A stretch of DNA of 64,000 nt from JAPOUP01 sp965203255 (GCA_965203255.1 OZ241882.1:1798001-1862000), one strand, 5' to 3'; shown: positions 1 to 8,859, numbered from the stretch's first letter. The notes: generated by a model not told the origin, from the sequence alone. Numbers and translations: made by a program.

Positions 1-642
1 GGTTTCTGGAAAAACGCGCTGAACACATCGATTGTTGTCTTCTTCACGGTGATCATCTCGCTGACCTTCGGCACGCTCGGCGGCTACGCCTTGGCCCGAT
101 CGGGTTTCCGCTATGCGTTCTGGCTCCTTATGGCGGCACTCGTCTTCCGCGCGATGCCGCATATCACATTGGTCTCAGGATATCTGCTACCGTTCTTCCA
201 GTGGAAGATCTGGGGGCATTTACCAACAGCAATTATCGTACTTGTTGCGATCAACCAACCCTTCACCCTTTGGATGCTGCATTCGTTCTTCCTCAACATT
301 CCCAAGGACATGGACGAGAGTGCCATGGTCGACGGATGCACCCGACTGCAGGCATTCCGCCATGTGATCATCCCGGTCATGTGGCCAGGAGTCATCACCA
401 CGGGTCTCTTCAGTTTCCTACTTGCATACAATGACTTTGCCGTGACCTCCATGCTGCTCAGTCAGGAAAACCTGACCATGGTGCCTAGGATCGAGAGCTT
501 CCTCGGAACCGTCCGTCAACAGGGTCAGGTCATGTTCGCAGTGGCCGCGGTGGTCTCAGCCATGGTACCTCTTTTTTTCCTGGTGCTCTTCTTCCAGCGC
601 CAGATCGTCAGTGGGCTGACAACCGGAGCCGTAAAGGGATAG
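1..642 (+). CDS. Carbohydrate-type ABC transporter permease (MalG-like), 5' partial
   Basis: The reading frame is open from the first base, so the gene begins upstream; 213 residues are visible, and the GTG at 49 is only an internal codon. Hydrophobic segments alternate with a cytoplasmic EAA loop at about residues 100-126 (IPKDMDESAMVDG, then a conserved proline), the site that docks on the ATPase subunit in MalFG-type permeases. By family it is an inner-membrane subunit of a sugar or polyol importer; the substrate cannot be read here. It ends 5 bp before the first NTF2-like gene, so it is probably the last transporter gene of an operon continuing into those genes. Confidence 0.85.
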   Translation, partial: GFWKNALNTSIVVFFTVIISLTFGTLGGYALARSGFRYAFWLLMAALVFRAMPHITLVSGYLLPFFQWKIWGHLPTAIIVLVAINQPFTLWMLHSFFLNIPKDMDESAMVDGCTRLQAFRHVIIPVMWPGVITTGLFSFLLAYNDFAVTSMLLSQENLTMVPRIESFLGTVRQQGQVMFAVAAVVSAMVPLFFLVLFFQRQIVSGLTTGAVKG

Positions 643-647
643 ATCAC

Positions 648-1787
648 ATGAAACGCCACGATCACCCAGCCGTACCGCTTTCACGGCGGCATATGCCCAC
701 TGGTTATGACATCTCGCTCGATCGCTACACGAACGGAAAGAAGGCGCGCATCCCGGACGATTATGGACCCACACAGAGCCTTCGAGGATTTGACGGATAC
801 CGCAACATCATCGACTACATCGTGAGAATCACACACCGAATTTGGGAGAGCGCCGACCATTGCAGCGCACCACGCGATGTGGAGTACATAGGTGCCTGCT
901 ACTCGCCGGATTCGATGGTTTATGATGATTACGGACTGCAGCTGGGCAATGCCAAGATCATCTCCGACACACATCACACGACAGGTGCCTTCCCCGACAT
1001 CATCCTCGACGCGGAGGAGGTGATCTGGGCTGGAGACGACGAGGTGGGCTTTCACACCTCACATCTAACCCGCATAATTGGTACCAACACGGGGCCGAGC
1101 CGCTATGGACCGCCAAACGGCAACCATGTGAACGTTCTGGCGATAGCAAACTGCGTGGCGCTTGAGAATGACATATTTCTTGAACATGTGCTCTACAACA
1201 CTTCCGCAATGCTCAAGCAGCTCGGGCTTGATCTCTGGAAGGAGGCCTCAAGGCTGGCAACCGAGGCTCCCCCGGGATGGCCACGGAGTCAGGATGTTTG
1301 GGATGGACTACGCCGCGCCGCGGCACCCGCCCTTCCATTATCCGAAGCCGAGCCGATCAAGGGATTCGATCCCGACGCCTTCGCGCGCGCCATTCACGAC
1401 AGCATATGGAACGGGGATGGGTCGGCAATGGCGATGCACTACGACAGTTGCCTTCAATTTGAGGGAACAACCGATCGGAGATTTGTCGGAATCGAAGCGT
1501 ATCGCGCCTATGTGGATGAACTGCGTTCGGCCTTCTGTGATCTGAACCTGCAGGTCGATGAAGTCTATTGGATGGGCAACCCGGTCGACGGCTGGCTGAT
1601 CAGCACACGCTGGAGCGCAGAGGGCACACATACTGGCGGCGCACTTTATCGCGAGCCCACGAACAGGCGATGTCAGATCTGGGGTATCACACAATGGCGG
1701 GTCGACAACGGCAAAGTTTCCCGGGAATGGCAGCTATTCAACGAATTCGACCTAATGATGCAGATAGAAGGGACACGCCATGACTGA
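648..1787 (+). CDS. NTF2/SnoaL-like tandem-domain protein, paralogue 1
   Basis: 379 residues with the alternating small alpha+beta pattern of nuclear transport factor 2/SnoaL-like folds. There are probably two copies, about residues 40-180 and 245-375; the second has the HYDSCLQFEGT and YWMGNPVDGWLIS segments typical of a cone-shaped NTF2 cavity. These folds bind or convert small ligands. No catalytic residue can be assigned with confidence, so the activity is unknown. It lies 5 bp behind the ABC permease and overlaps the next gene by 8 bp, so the four genes are likely cotranscribed. It is the most divergent of the three neighbours. Confidence 0.7.
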   Translation: MKRHDHPAVPLSRRHMPTGYDISLDRYTNGKKARIPDDYGPTQSLRGFDGYRNIIDYIVRITHRIWESADHCSAPRDVEYIGACYSPDSMVYDDYGLQLGNAKIISDTHHTTGAFPDIILDAEEVIWAGDDEVGFHTSHLTRIIGTNTGPSRYGPPNGNHVNVLAIANCVALENDIFLEHVLYNTSAMLKQLGLDLWKEASRLATEAPPGWPRSQDVWDGLRRAAAPALPLSEAEPIKGFDPDAFARAIHDSIWNGDGSAMAMHYDSCLQFEGTTDRRFVGIEAYRAYVDELRSAFCDLNLQVDEVYWMGNPVDGWLISTRWSAEGTHTGGALYREPTNRRCQIWGITQWRVDNGKVSREWQLFNEFDLMMQIEGTRHD

Positions 1788-2787
1788 TTCTTCCCGCCTG
1801 CAGGCAGCGAAACGCCTCGTCCTCGATCACTACGAGACCGTCGATGCCGCTGGACCTAACGAAGCCGCAGCCGCCTTCGCCCGCCATACCAGTACGGATA
1901 TTCTATGGCGTGGCATGCACCCATTCAACGAACAGTCAGGTGCGGATGCGGTCGCGAAGACCTTCCTTACGCCGCTCAAACGCGCCATGGGCCCTATCCA
2001 GCGGCGACCGGACATCTTCTTCGCCGGTGACGACCGGAACACGGGATCCGGGCTCTGGGTGGTGCAGATGGGGCACCTGATGGGTCTGTGGGACGGTGAG
2101 TTTCTTGGCCTGCCACCCAGCCGTCAGATCGCGTTCCTGCGATACGTGGAATTCCATCGCGTCGTCAAAGGACGGATCGCCGAAACGGCCTGCTTCACCG
2201 ACCTCATCTCACTCATGCATCAGACGGGACTACAGCCGCTGCCGCCGCAGACGGGTGCGGCCATACTGACGCCGGGGCCGCGAACCCACGACGGGCTACT
2301 CTTTGATCCACAGGATCCAGCCGAAGGCCAAAAAACCATCGAACTGATCGTCGGGATGATCGACGAACTTGTAGACCTCGACGTGAGATCGCCAATTGAG
2401 CACCTCAAACGATGGTGGGTTCCCGATATGTGCTGGTTCGGCCCGGGAGGAATCGGTGCCAGCGCGTTCTTCAAGGGCTACCACCGTGGCCATACTGATC
2501 CATTCGAGGAAGGGTTGGAGTTTATCAGCCACAACGGACATTTCACCCGTCTCGCCGAGGGCAGGTTCGGGGGCTTCTTTGGCTGGCCAAGCATGACCAT
2601 GCGCACAACTGGCGGTTTCATGGGCATGCCCGCCAGCGACCGACCCGCAGATATGAGAATCGTCGACCTCTACCGGCGCGACGGGGACAAACTGGCAGAG
2701 AACTGGATTTTCATTGACCTTCTGCACTTCTTCGCGATGCAGGGCCTCGACATCCTTGGACGCGTTCGGGAGTTTCCGCGCACATGA
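1780..2787 (+). CDS. NTF2/SnoaL-like tandem-domain protein, paralogue 2
   Basis: 335 residues made of two SnoaL-like halves, about 1-160 and 180-335. Each half carries the family landmarks: MGHLMG, then LGLPPSRQIAFLRYVEFHR and GRIAETACFTDLISLM in the first; GHFTRLAEGRFGGFFGWPSM, GGFMGMPA and ENWIFIDLLHFF in the second. The pattern (small-molecule pocket, PPxxR turn, Arg-X-His/Tyr strand, xxEtWxxxD helix) is that of ester cyclase/NTF2 proteins. The ATG at 1780 overlaps the upstream gene by 8 bp and the stop overlaps the next start, so translation is probably coupled. Chemistry unknown; handling of the substrate imported by the adjacent ABC system is an inference. Confidence 0.75.
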   Translation: MTDSSRLQAAKRLVLDHYETVDAAGPNEAAAAFARHTSTDILWRGMHPFNEQSGADAVAKTFLTPLKRAMGPIQRRPDIFFAGDDRNTGSGLWVVQMGHLMGLWDGEFLGLPPSRQIAFLRYVEFHRVVKGRIAETACFTDLISLMHQTGLQPLPPQTGAAILTPGPRTHDGLLFDPQDPAEGQKTIELIVGMIDELVDLDVRSPIEHLKRWWVPDMCWFGPGGIGASAFFKGYHRGHTDPFEEGLEFISHNGHFTRLAEGRFGGFFGWPSMTMRTTGGFMGMPASDRPADMRIVDLYRRDGDKLAENWIFIDLLHFFAMQGLDILGRVREFPRT

Positions 2788-3803
2788 TTGACCTACAGGA
2801 GGCCAAGACCGTCGTTCGGGGCTTTTACGACGCGCTCGACCACGCCGCTCCGGACGGCTGTGCCAAAGCCATGAAGAGCCACTGCGCCGCCGATCTTGTC
2901 TGGAGGGGATTTCATCCCTTCGATGAACTGCGCGGACCGGAACCAGTGGCGGAACTGTTCTGGACACCGCTCAAGGTCGCCCTGACATCCATGCAGCGAC
3001 GGCTCGACCTGTTCTTTGCGGGCTACAACTCGATCGACAACGGCAAGACCATCTGGGTCGGAACCATGGGCCACCTGATGGGACTTCTTGACGGGCCGTG
3101 GCTTGGAATTCGCCCCACGGGAAAGATCGCGATGCTCAGATATGCCGCGTTCCACAGAGTGGATGCGAACCGAATTGCCGAGACGGCGATGTTCTTCGAC
3201 ATCCCCCACTTAATGCTGCAAGCGGGTTTGAACCCGTTTCCTCCGCAGACGGGCGCACATTTGATCCAGCCTGGTCCGATGACCCACAACGGGCTTCTCT
3301 TCGACCCGCAACCTCCGGAGGAAGGAGAGGCTACACAGGCAGCAATTGACGCGATGACTCGGGACATCGCCAGTTGGAGCGGCGGACAGACCGAACCGTT
3401 GGTGGACGAACTTCGCCGCACCTGGAACGAGGACATGATTTGGTGGGGTCCTGCGGGAATCGGAGCGACCTACACAATACCGCGGTATGCCCTGCAGCAT
3501 TCCGGACCATTCCGTGAAGCTTTCGGTACACGGCGGTTCCACGGACATATCGCAAGTATATCCGAAGGCCATTTTGGCGGGTTCTTCGGCTGGCCAAATC
3601 TGACTCTCAACCATAAGGGCGGCTTCATGGGCATGCCAGCGACCGGCCAGAACGCAGATATGCGCGTAATCGACATGTACAGACGGGAGGCCAACAAGCT
3701 GACCGAGAATTGGATATTCATCGATCTCCTGCATTTCTGGAACCTGCAGGGACTCGACGTACTGGGTCGGATGACAGACATTCACAGTTGTGACGAAACA
3801 TGA
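2784..3803 (+). CDS. NTF2/SnoaL-like tandem-domain protein, paralogue 3
   Basis: 339 residues, clearly a close paralogue of the preceding protein. Shared blocks include MGHLMGLLDG, LGIRPTGKIAMLRYAAFHR, RIAETAMFFDIPHLMLQAGL, PPQTGA, GHFGGFFGWPNLTL, GGFMGMPATGQNADMRVIDMYRR and ENWIFIDLLHFWNLQGLD. The start forms a 4-bp ATGA overlap with the previous stop. Two adjacent paralogues with nearly identical layout suggest tandem duplication followed by formation of a hetero-oligomer or by divergence in substrate. It is the last gene of the operon; 73 bp separate it from hicA. Function not assigned. Confidence 0.75.
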   Translation: MIDLQEAKTVVRGFYDALDHAAPDGCAKAMKSHCAADLVWRGFHPFDELRGPEPVAELFWTPLKVALTSMQRRLDLFFAGYNSIDNGKTIWVGTMGHLMGLLDGPWLGIRPTGKIAMLRYAAFHRVDANRIAETAMFFDIPHLMLQAGLNPFPPQTGAHLIQPGPMTHNGLLFDPQPPEEGEATQAAIDAMTRDIASWSGGQTEPLVDELRRTWNEDMIWWGPAGIGATYTIPRYALQHSGPFREAFGTRRFHGHIASISEGHFGGFFGWPNLTLNHKGGFMGMPATGQNADMRVIDMYRREANKLTENWIFIDLLHFWNLQGLDVLGRMTDIHSCDET

Positions 3804-3876
3804 CAGCGGCAACCAACAACAGAATGTTCTGAGCAACCATTGACGGTTCGCGCATTTTTGTGCGATTCCTGCATCC

Positions 3877-4089
3877 GTGAACGGGCGTGAGTTCATCAGG
3901 AGGGTTAGAAAGTTGGCGCGCAGGAATGAGACTGCGGTCAGGTTCGACCGCACGAGAGGCAAGGGCAGTCACGGCACTCTATATTACGGAGACCGCCGCA
4001 CCGTGGTGAAGGACCGCAGGAAGCCCCTCAAGGTCGGCACACTCCGCGGCATGTGCAGGCAACTCGGCATCGACCCGAACGACCTATAG
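3877..4089 (+). CDS. hicA: HicA-family mRNA interferase toxin
   Basis: 70 residues beginning at GTG (reads NGREFIRRVRKLARR). The central GKGSHGTLYY block carries the histidine that HicA toxins need for ribosome-independent mRNA cleavage, and the basic dsRBD-like fold ends in the typical LRGMCRQLGIDPNDL helix. Length is normal for the family. Toxin first, antitoxin 12 bp downstream, is the standard order. The upstream 73 bp contain a TTGACG hexamer (3840) and a small CGCA/TGCG palindrome around 3850-3864 that could be the HicB operator; this is only a suggestion from position. Confidence 0.88.
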   Translation: MNGREFIRRVRKLARRNETAVRFDRTRGKGSHGTLYYGDRRTVVKDRRKPLKVGTLRGMCRQLGIDPNDL

Positions 4090-4101
4090 GGAGTTCCGAT
4101 C

Positions 4102-4536
4102 ATGGCAATGCGATACAGCTACCCCATCGACCTTCACAGTGAACGCGAAGGCGGCTATTCCGTCACCTTTCCGGACTTCGACGAGGCATTCACTGACGGC
4201 GAAACGGTCGCTGAGGCGGTCGCGGAAGCCGCGGACTGTCTGGAGGAAGCAATTGCGGGCCGCATCGCGCGGCGTGAGGAAATCCCGGTGCCGAGCCCAT
4301 TCAGGGGCCGACCCGCGGCGGTTCCCGGCGCAGTCCTTGCCGCAAAAGCGGCGCTCTATGAAGCATTGCGCGAAGAGAAACTGTCCAACAGCGCCTTCGC
4401 GGCTGTCATGGATATTCAGGAAAGTGAGGTCCGTCGCATGCTTGACCCCCGTCACGCCACCGGGATCGGCAGACTGGAGGAGGCCCTGGCACGATTCAGG
4501 AAGCGCCTCGTGATCACGGTGGAACAAGCCGCGTGA
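4102..4536 (+). CDS. hicB: HicB-family antitoxin
   Basis: 144 residues. The N-terminal half (residues 4-60) is the partially degraded RNase H-like HicB fold: YPIDLHSEREGGYSVTFPDFDEAFTDG, then EAVAEAADCLEEAI. The C-terminal half (about 85-140) has a helix-turn-helix (SNSAFAAVMDIQESEVRRML), which would let it repress its own promoter. It neutralises the HicA encoded directly upstream. It starts 12 bp after the hicA stop with a purine-rich GGGAG site in front. The pair sits at the boundary between the ABC/NTF2 operon and the IS-rich region, a common place for such modules. Confidence 0.88.
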   Translation: MAMRYSYPIDLHSEREGGYSVTFPDFDEAFTDGETVAEAVAEAADCLEEAIAGRIARREEIPVPSPFRGRPAAVPGAVLAAKAALYEALREEKLSNSAFAAVMDIQESEVRRMLDPRHATGIGRLEEALARFRKRLVITVEQAA

Positions 4537-5210
4537 CCATCGATCAGCACCGATATTTGCCTTGATCTTTCGATATCGGAAATTCCAGCAACCGATTGTC
4601 GATACGGCTGCTTCGAACAGGTCATACGGAGGTGGCTGGCTCATGGAGTTGCAAACGGCGGAAGACGGGTCCGCTGGGTGGCAGGGAGGGCGTCGCAGTT
4701 TAGAACTGCCTGAACCTCACGGTTACGAAAGGATCCGAGCCGCCGCATGGCTTGGAAGACAGAGGCCTCACGGCAGGATCCTCTCAATAGAGCCATAAGG
4801 CGGAAAGAAAGGAAATCCGGGCAAAACGCGGCGAATCGCCGAAATAACGCCTCGCTTTATCGCCGCCGACAAGAACCCGATCTGACCAAGTACCGGGACC
4901 GATGGTATGGATCGGGCCGCCGAGGCACCGGGCGCAGGTATCGAATCAGAAGCCGGAAATCCCAGAAAGTGCATCGGAAGCCTGCCCGACATGGTGCGGC
5001 ACTGAAACGGATGCGCCTTAACCCGCGTATTGCACCGGAGCATGGATACTGAACTCCATCTGTAGCTGTGTGAATTCCGCTGAAACGATTTTTTTGAAAC
5101 ACAGGCCTTGGGAATGCCTGCAATGCCGCCCGCGAGGCTGCCCGCAGTGCCGGAATCTTCACCGTTTTCCTTGTACCGAAGACCTTGTTCCTCTACAGTC
5201 TCATAAAAGC
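4537..5210. other. Gene-poor stretch between hicB and IS30
   Basis: No protein family could be recognised. Arginine-rich open frames exist (for example 4747-5052 plus) but they lack family motifs and a good ribosome binding site. They have an antisense open frame of similar size, as expected by chance at this GC content. It is probably decayed sequence. Confidence 0.5.
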
Positions 5211-5235
5211 CCCACTTCCATTCCGAAGTGCAACA

Positions 5236-5284
5236 CCGGCCATCTGCGCAGGGAGGGCGGAGCCCGAGCTGCGCAGATGGCCGG
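5236..5284. repeat. Perfect 16-bp-stem hairpin in IS30 subterminal region
   Basis: CCGGCCATCTGCGCAG (5236-5251) pairs exactly with 5269-5284 around a 17-nt loop containing GGGCGGAGCCC. The equivalent site in the copy at 52559 keeps the position and part of the stem with different stem bases, suggesting the structure rather than the sequence is maintained. Confidence 0.75.
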
Positions 5285-5400
5285 AAGGCGGGGTTTGCGG
5301 CTCTCCGGGAACGGCGGATCCGGCCCCGGAACGGCTGCAGTCCCGTCCGGAAGGAGAATATCCGGGCTTTCAGGGCAGCGCAAGGCCGCCGCCGGGGCAG

Positions 5401-5459
5401 GTCGCGTCCGTCCGGGCGCAGGGAGGGCGCAGCCCGACCGGAGCCCGGACGGACGCGAC
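5401..5459. repeat. Perfect 17-bp-stem hairpin downstream of IS30 transposase
   Basis: GTCGCGTCCGTCCGGGC (5401-5417) is exactly complementary to 5443-5459. The loop again carries the motif GCAGGGAGGGCGCAGCCCGA, nearly the same loop as the hairpin at 5236. It lies between the transposase stop and the left end, where it could act as a terminator or block readthrough. Confidence 0.75.
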
Positions 5460-5524
5460 GGCTTGATCCGTTCCACCCCCTCCCGGCGCGGCCATCCGCG
5501 CTGTCGGGAGGCGGGCCGGCGGTG

Positions 5525-6490
5525 TCAGGGAGGGCGGGCCCGGCGGAACACCTCGGCGGGGGTCCGGTAGCCGAGCACCCTGCGCGGACGCGCGTTCAGG
5601 CGGTCCTGCACCCCCTTCACCTCATCGTCGCCGACCGCCCGGAGGTCCGTCCCCTTCGGCAGGTACTGCCGCACCAGCCCGTTGGTGTGCTCGTTCAGGC
5701 CCCTCTCCCAGGAGTGGTAGGGGGTCGCGAAGTAGAAGGAGGCCTTCAGCGCCTCCGCCACGCCGGCGTGGCCCGCGAACTCCTTTCCGTTGTCCGCCGT
5801 GATCGTGTGGACAGGCGCGGCGGACGACCGGAGCATCGCCAGCATCGCCGCGGAGACCTCCGCCGAGGTCCGCCGGTCAACCCTCTGTAAATACGTGTAT
5901 TTCGACGCACGGTCCACAAGCGAGACCACCGCCCCGCTGTGGCCCTTCCCGATGATCGTGTCCGCCTCCCAGTCACCGACACGCTCCTTCCTCTCCACCT
6001 CCTCCGGCCTCTCCGAGATGTCCACCCGGCCCGGGATGTGGCCACGGCCCGAGTGCCGCCCGCCACGCCAGTTGGGCTTCTTCCCGCGGCGGCGCAGCAG
6101 CAGGAACAGCTCCCCGCCCGCCTTCCGGTCGGCCTTCAGGCGCTCGTATATCCACTGGCGGCCCACCGCCCAGCCACCCTCCAGCCGCAGCCGTCCCGCG
6201 ACCTGCTCCGGGCTCCAGCCCTCCGCCAGGCACCCCTCCACATGCGCCCAGCGCTCCGCAGTCATCTTCCTCGGAACCGAGGAGGCGGCGCTGCGGCGGG
6301 CCTCCGCCATCCCCTGCGCCTCGCCGGGGCTGTAGCCCGAATCACCGCCGTTCCGGCGCAGCTCCCGCCAGACCGACGAACGGTCACGGCCCAGACGGGC
6401 CGCGATGTCCCCGTAGGAGAGCCCGCTTTCCTTCAGTGCGCCGATCTGGCATCTTTCCCCATGGGTCAGGTGGCGGAAGCCCTCGGGCAT
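5525..6490 (-). CDS. IS30-family transposase
   Basis: 321 residues from the ATG at 6490 (MPEGFRHLTHGERC), chosen because copy 2 of the IS starts at the same residue; a longer in-frame start at 6613 lies at the IS boundary. An N-terminal helix-turn-helix (GDIAARLGRDRSSVWRELRRN) is followed by a second DNA-binding segment (WSPEQVAGRL). The DDE catalytic core has the aspartate in GDWEADTIIG, the aspartate in TADNGKEF, and the glutamate in the ERGLNEHTNGLVRQYLPKG block. All three are present, so the enzyme looks functional. The C-terminus LNARPRRVLGYRTPAEVF is typical of the family. Confidence 0.9.
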   Translation of the reverse strand: MPEGFRHLTHGERCQIGALKESGLSYGDIAARLGRDRSSVWRELRRNGGDSGYSPGEAQGMAEARRSAASSVPRKMTAERWAHVEGCLAEGWSPEQVAGRLRLEGGWAVGRQWIYERLKADRKAGGELFLLLRRRGKKPNWRGGRHSGRGHIPGRVDISERPEEVERKERVGDWEADTIIGKGHSGAVVSLVDRASKYTYLQRVDRRTSAEVSAAMLAMLRSSAAPVHTITADNGKEFAGHAGVAEALKASFYFATPYHSWERGLNEHTNGLVRQYLPKGTDLRAVGDDEVKGVQDRLNARPRRVLGYRTPAEVFRRARPP

Positions 6491-6610
6491 GGCAGTCTCC
6501 TCTCTTCTCAACAAGGGGACTGTCGCCGCTTCCTGGCCGATCCGCAACATCATGCGGCAGGAAAACCGCCCAACACCGCCACTGGTGTTGCACTTCGGAC
6601 TGGAATGGGG

Positions 6611-7330
6611 CAAGCGAATACGAAACTAAGCTCATACTTCTAGACCATGCCCATTTCTTCTCCGTGGATCATAGTCCGGCGCTTCACGCAGATGCGCTGC
6701 CCATGGCAGGCCGCAGGAGGACATTTGCCGAAAGGGCTTATGGGTCGCATCATAATCGGCCCCAGCCTAACCCCGCGTTCGACTTCCTGCGCGAATGGAA
6801 TTCGCTCATGCAATGGACCCTTCTCCGGCTGACGCACCCCTTCATCCAGGCCGTCAGGATTGCCGCAAACATCAGCAAACGCGGCGGCGCTGGCAGGTTG
6901 CTGACAAAGAATATCGACACCGCCACGCCCAAAAGACGACTGTTCCTTCAGATGAACGTCACCTTTGACGGGTTTCAACAGGAGTTGATCGTTGTGGACA
7001 GATGGGCGGAGCTTGTCGCAGACAAAGAGCAAGGCCGTCGGAGCGGCGGGCAAAGAGCCATGGACAGCGGAAAGTTCCTCCTACTGGTATCATTGCTCCG
7101 AGACGGGGAGCACCAGAGGTCAGTCGGCAACGCAATCGATTGGCTGGAGGTCGACCGCACGGCTCTATGTCAGTTTTTCCGCCGAGTTGCATCGGACGGC
7201 TTAGGAACAGGCAGGCCAATAACCCCAACTATAGAAAAATCCGGCGGGATGTTCGGTGCCTATGTGCCGACAACCCTTGGTCGCCCTGATGGAATGATAG
7301 AATAGCAAATGATGATCCCAGTAGGTGAAG
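6611..7330. other. Unassigned stretch between IS30 and the HsdM remnant
   Basis: An open frame runs on the plus strand to 7305, but its first part is the IS30 end read in a non-coding frame and no family could be recognised in the rest. Opposite-strand frames are equally long. Probably decayed host or mobile DNA. Confidence 0.4.
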
Positions 7331-7411
7331 ATGTATGACAACGCGTTTCGTGCAATCGAGCAGGTGCTCAGAGCCGAAAAAGGTATTGCAAATGAAGGCT
7401 TATCCCTTTGA
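7331..7411 (+). pseudogene. Remnant of type I restriction-modification methylase (HsdM N-terminus)
   Basis: The ATG at 7331 opens MYDNAFRAIEQVLRAEKG, the characteristic first residues of the HsdM helical N-terminal domain (the partner of the N6-adenine methylase domain). The frame reads ANEG and then stops after LSL, only 26 residues in; the normal continuation (LDY.EQ.SW.LFLKYL) is absent. The IS1595 fragment begins about 100 bp downstream. A type I RM locus was apparently destroyed here by IS insertion and deletion. The similarity is from memory of the family; it is short. Confidence 0.55.
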
Positions 7412-7508
7412 CCAAGGCGGATCAATATTTTGTGCCGGAGGGGTTGACGCGCCGCCGTGTTCGCCTTATGTTCCTCCCATGCCAGGCCGATGGAAAGACG
7501 ACCGCCCC

Positions 7509-8200
7509 ATGTCCCGCCAGGAGTCCGGGGAGCTTCTGCCGGACGACGGCGCCTGCGCCCGGCACCTTGCCCAGCTGCGCTGGGGCAGTGGCTTCGCGTG
7601 CCCGGCCTGCGGCGGGACCAGGGGCTGGGGGCCGAGGGCGGGCGCTGCCGCCGGGAATGCGCGGACCGCCGGCGCCAGACCTCGGTGACGGCCGGAACGG
7701 TTATGCACCGCTCCCACCTTCCGCTCAGGACATGGTTCCCTGCGGCCCATCCCATGGCGACGCACTCCAACGGCATCTCCGCGCTCCAGCTCCAGGCCCA
7801 GCCGGGAATCGGAAGCTACAGAAGCGCCTGGCTGCCGCTCCAGAAGCTGCGCCGGGCCATGGTGGACCCGGACCGGAGCCCGCTGCAGGGGATCGCGGAG
7901 GTGGACGGGGCGTCGATGCCCTGCCGCGACGGCGGCGGCGCGGAGGACGGCGGGGAGAGGGGCGTGGCCGGCCGGGGCCGCGGCGCGGCGGGCCGGATCC
8001 CCATCGCCGGGGCTGTGGAGCTGTCGGAGGACGGCAGTCCACGCCGCATCCGGCTGGAGACGGTCGGGGACTACGGCGCCGAAGCGCTCCATGGCTTCAT
8101 CGCCGGGGCGGTCGCGCCGGGCGCCTGGGCCGTCACCGACGGGTGGAGCGGATACATCGGCCTGCCCGACAACCCGCGGGAGCGCAGGGTGGCCGGCCGT
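7509..8200 (+). pseudogene. Decayed IS1595-family transposase
   Basis: From ATG 7509 the frame reads MSRQESGELLPDDGACARHL, then LRWGSGFACPACGGTRGW, the zinc-ribbon start of IS1595 transposases. A frameshift near 7640-7680 moves the rest into another frame: QTSVTAGTVMHRSHLPLRTW, NGISALQLQAQPGIGSYRSA, LRRAMVDPDRSPLQG and VTDGWSGYIGLP. The usual EVDETFIGG catalytic block is corrupted to EVDGASMPC and the C-terminus is lost, replaced at about 8200 by an IS110 fragment on the other strand. Not functional. Confidence 0.75.
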
Positions 8201-8560
8201 CCGCCCCATCCGCCGGACGTACGGGCGAAGCGGGCGGATGTGGCCGCCGGGCCGGAACGCCCCCCGCAGGAGCCCGTGGGCCAGGAGCTTCCGGATCCAC
8301 TGGCAGCCCGGCACGTCGCTCCCGCGCCCCGGGATCCGCCTCCCCATCCCCGGCGGACCCGGCGGGAGGACAGCCATTCCGCCATCCCCGGGAGGTTCCC
8401 GGCGACCCCCCCGAACGGCCGCACCGGCTCCGGGAACCGGTCCGGACCGACCGCCAGGTGGTGGACGTCCCTGCCGATGCCGGTCCCGGCGCAGTCCCGG
8501 TTCACGGTCCCCGGGTTCCCGGCCTTTCCCCTTCCCTTCCGTCCACGTGGCATTCCAGCG
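8200..8560 (-). pseudogene. Fragment of an IS110-family transposase (N-terminal half)
   Basis: Read on the minus strand, one frame contains GRDVHHLAVGPDRFPEPVRP followed by FGGVAGNLPGMAEWL, matching the RuvC-like start of IS110 transposases. Another frame contains GSDVPGCQWIRKLLAHGLLR, then GAFRPGGHIRPLRPYVR, matching the conserved DxxDCQWLQ..HGLLRGSFRP block. The two halves are out of frame and the intervening segment is missing. It belongs to a different IS110 subgroup from the element at 9687. It abuts the IS1595 remnant, so one inserted into or recombined with the other. Confidence 0.65.
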
Positions 8561-8700
8561 CCTCCCCCGTTCCATCGCCCCGTTCGGGCGGGGAGGAGCC
8601 ACGGCGCATTCCCGATCCCCTGGACGGGGTCACGGCGGAGCCGCGCCATCAGTGACAGACGCCGGTCACGGTTCGAGCCACGCCCCTGAGTAAAACACCC

Positions 8701-8859
8701 CTATGCCATTGATTCCACGCCATTTCCAAAATTCGGAAATCGGGCTTTACTCTCAACGACAACGCCGCCGCCGTGGCGGGGTTTGGGCTCTTATACGGGT
8801 GACATGCACGCCAGAGCACGAAGGACCTCGACTGCCCCGACCGCCACCGGGTTGACACC
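8701..8859. repeat. Dispersed repeat, copy 1
   Basis: Shares ordered blocks with 34163-34275: GCCATTGATTC.ACGCCATT, then GTGAC..(G)CACGCCA, then CCTCGACTGCC..GAC, then GGGTT.ACACC. This copy has about 45 extra bases in the middle. No coding frame is conserved between the copies, so it is a non-coding repeat or the end of an unidentified mobile element. Confidence 0.6.

Larger units (their letters stand above)
5211..6610. mobile_element. IS30-family insertion sequence, apparently complete (copy 1)
   Basis: About 1.4 kb bounded by imperfect inverted repeats. The left end starts CCCACTTCCATTCCGAAGTG at 5211; the right end, read on the minus strand from 6610, starts CCCCATTCCAGTCCGAAGTG. Both continue with CAACACC. 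Inside is one intact minus-strand transposase gene. About 310 bp between the left end and the transposase stop are non-coding but structured (see the two perfect hairpins). A related left end recurs at 52559 and, inverted, near 55658, so this IS type has been active in this genome. Confidence 0.85.

Noticed and set aside
4747..5052. 101-residue Arg-rich frame as a possible gene
   Set aside because: No ribosome binding site, no family pattern, and an equally long frame on the other strand.
7466..8602. 378-residue open frame on the minus strand covering the IS1595 region
   Set aside because: Only its start contains IS110-like sequence; the rest is antisense to the IS1595 remnant. Annotated as fragments instead.
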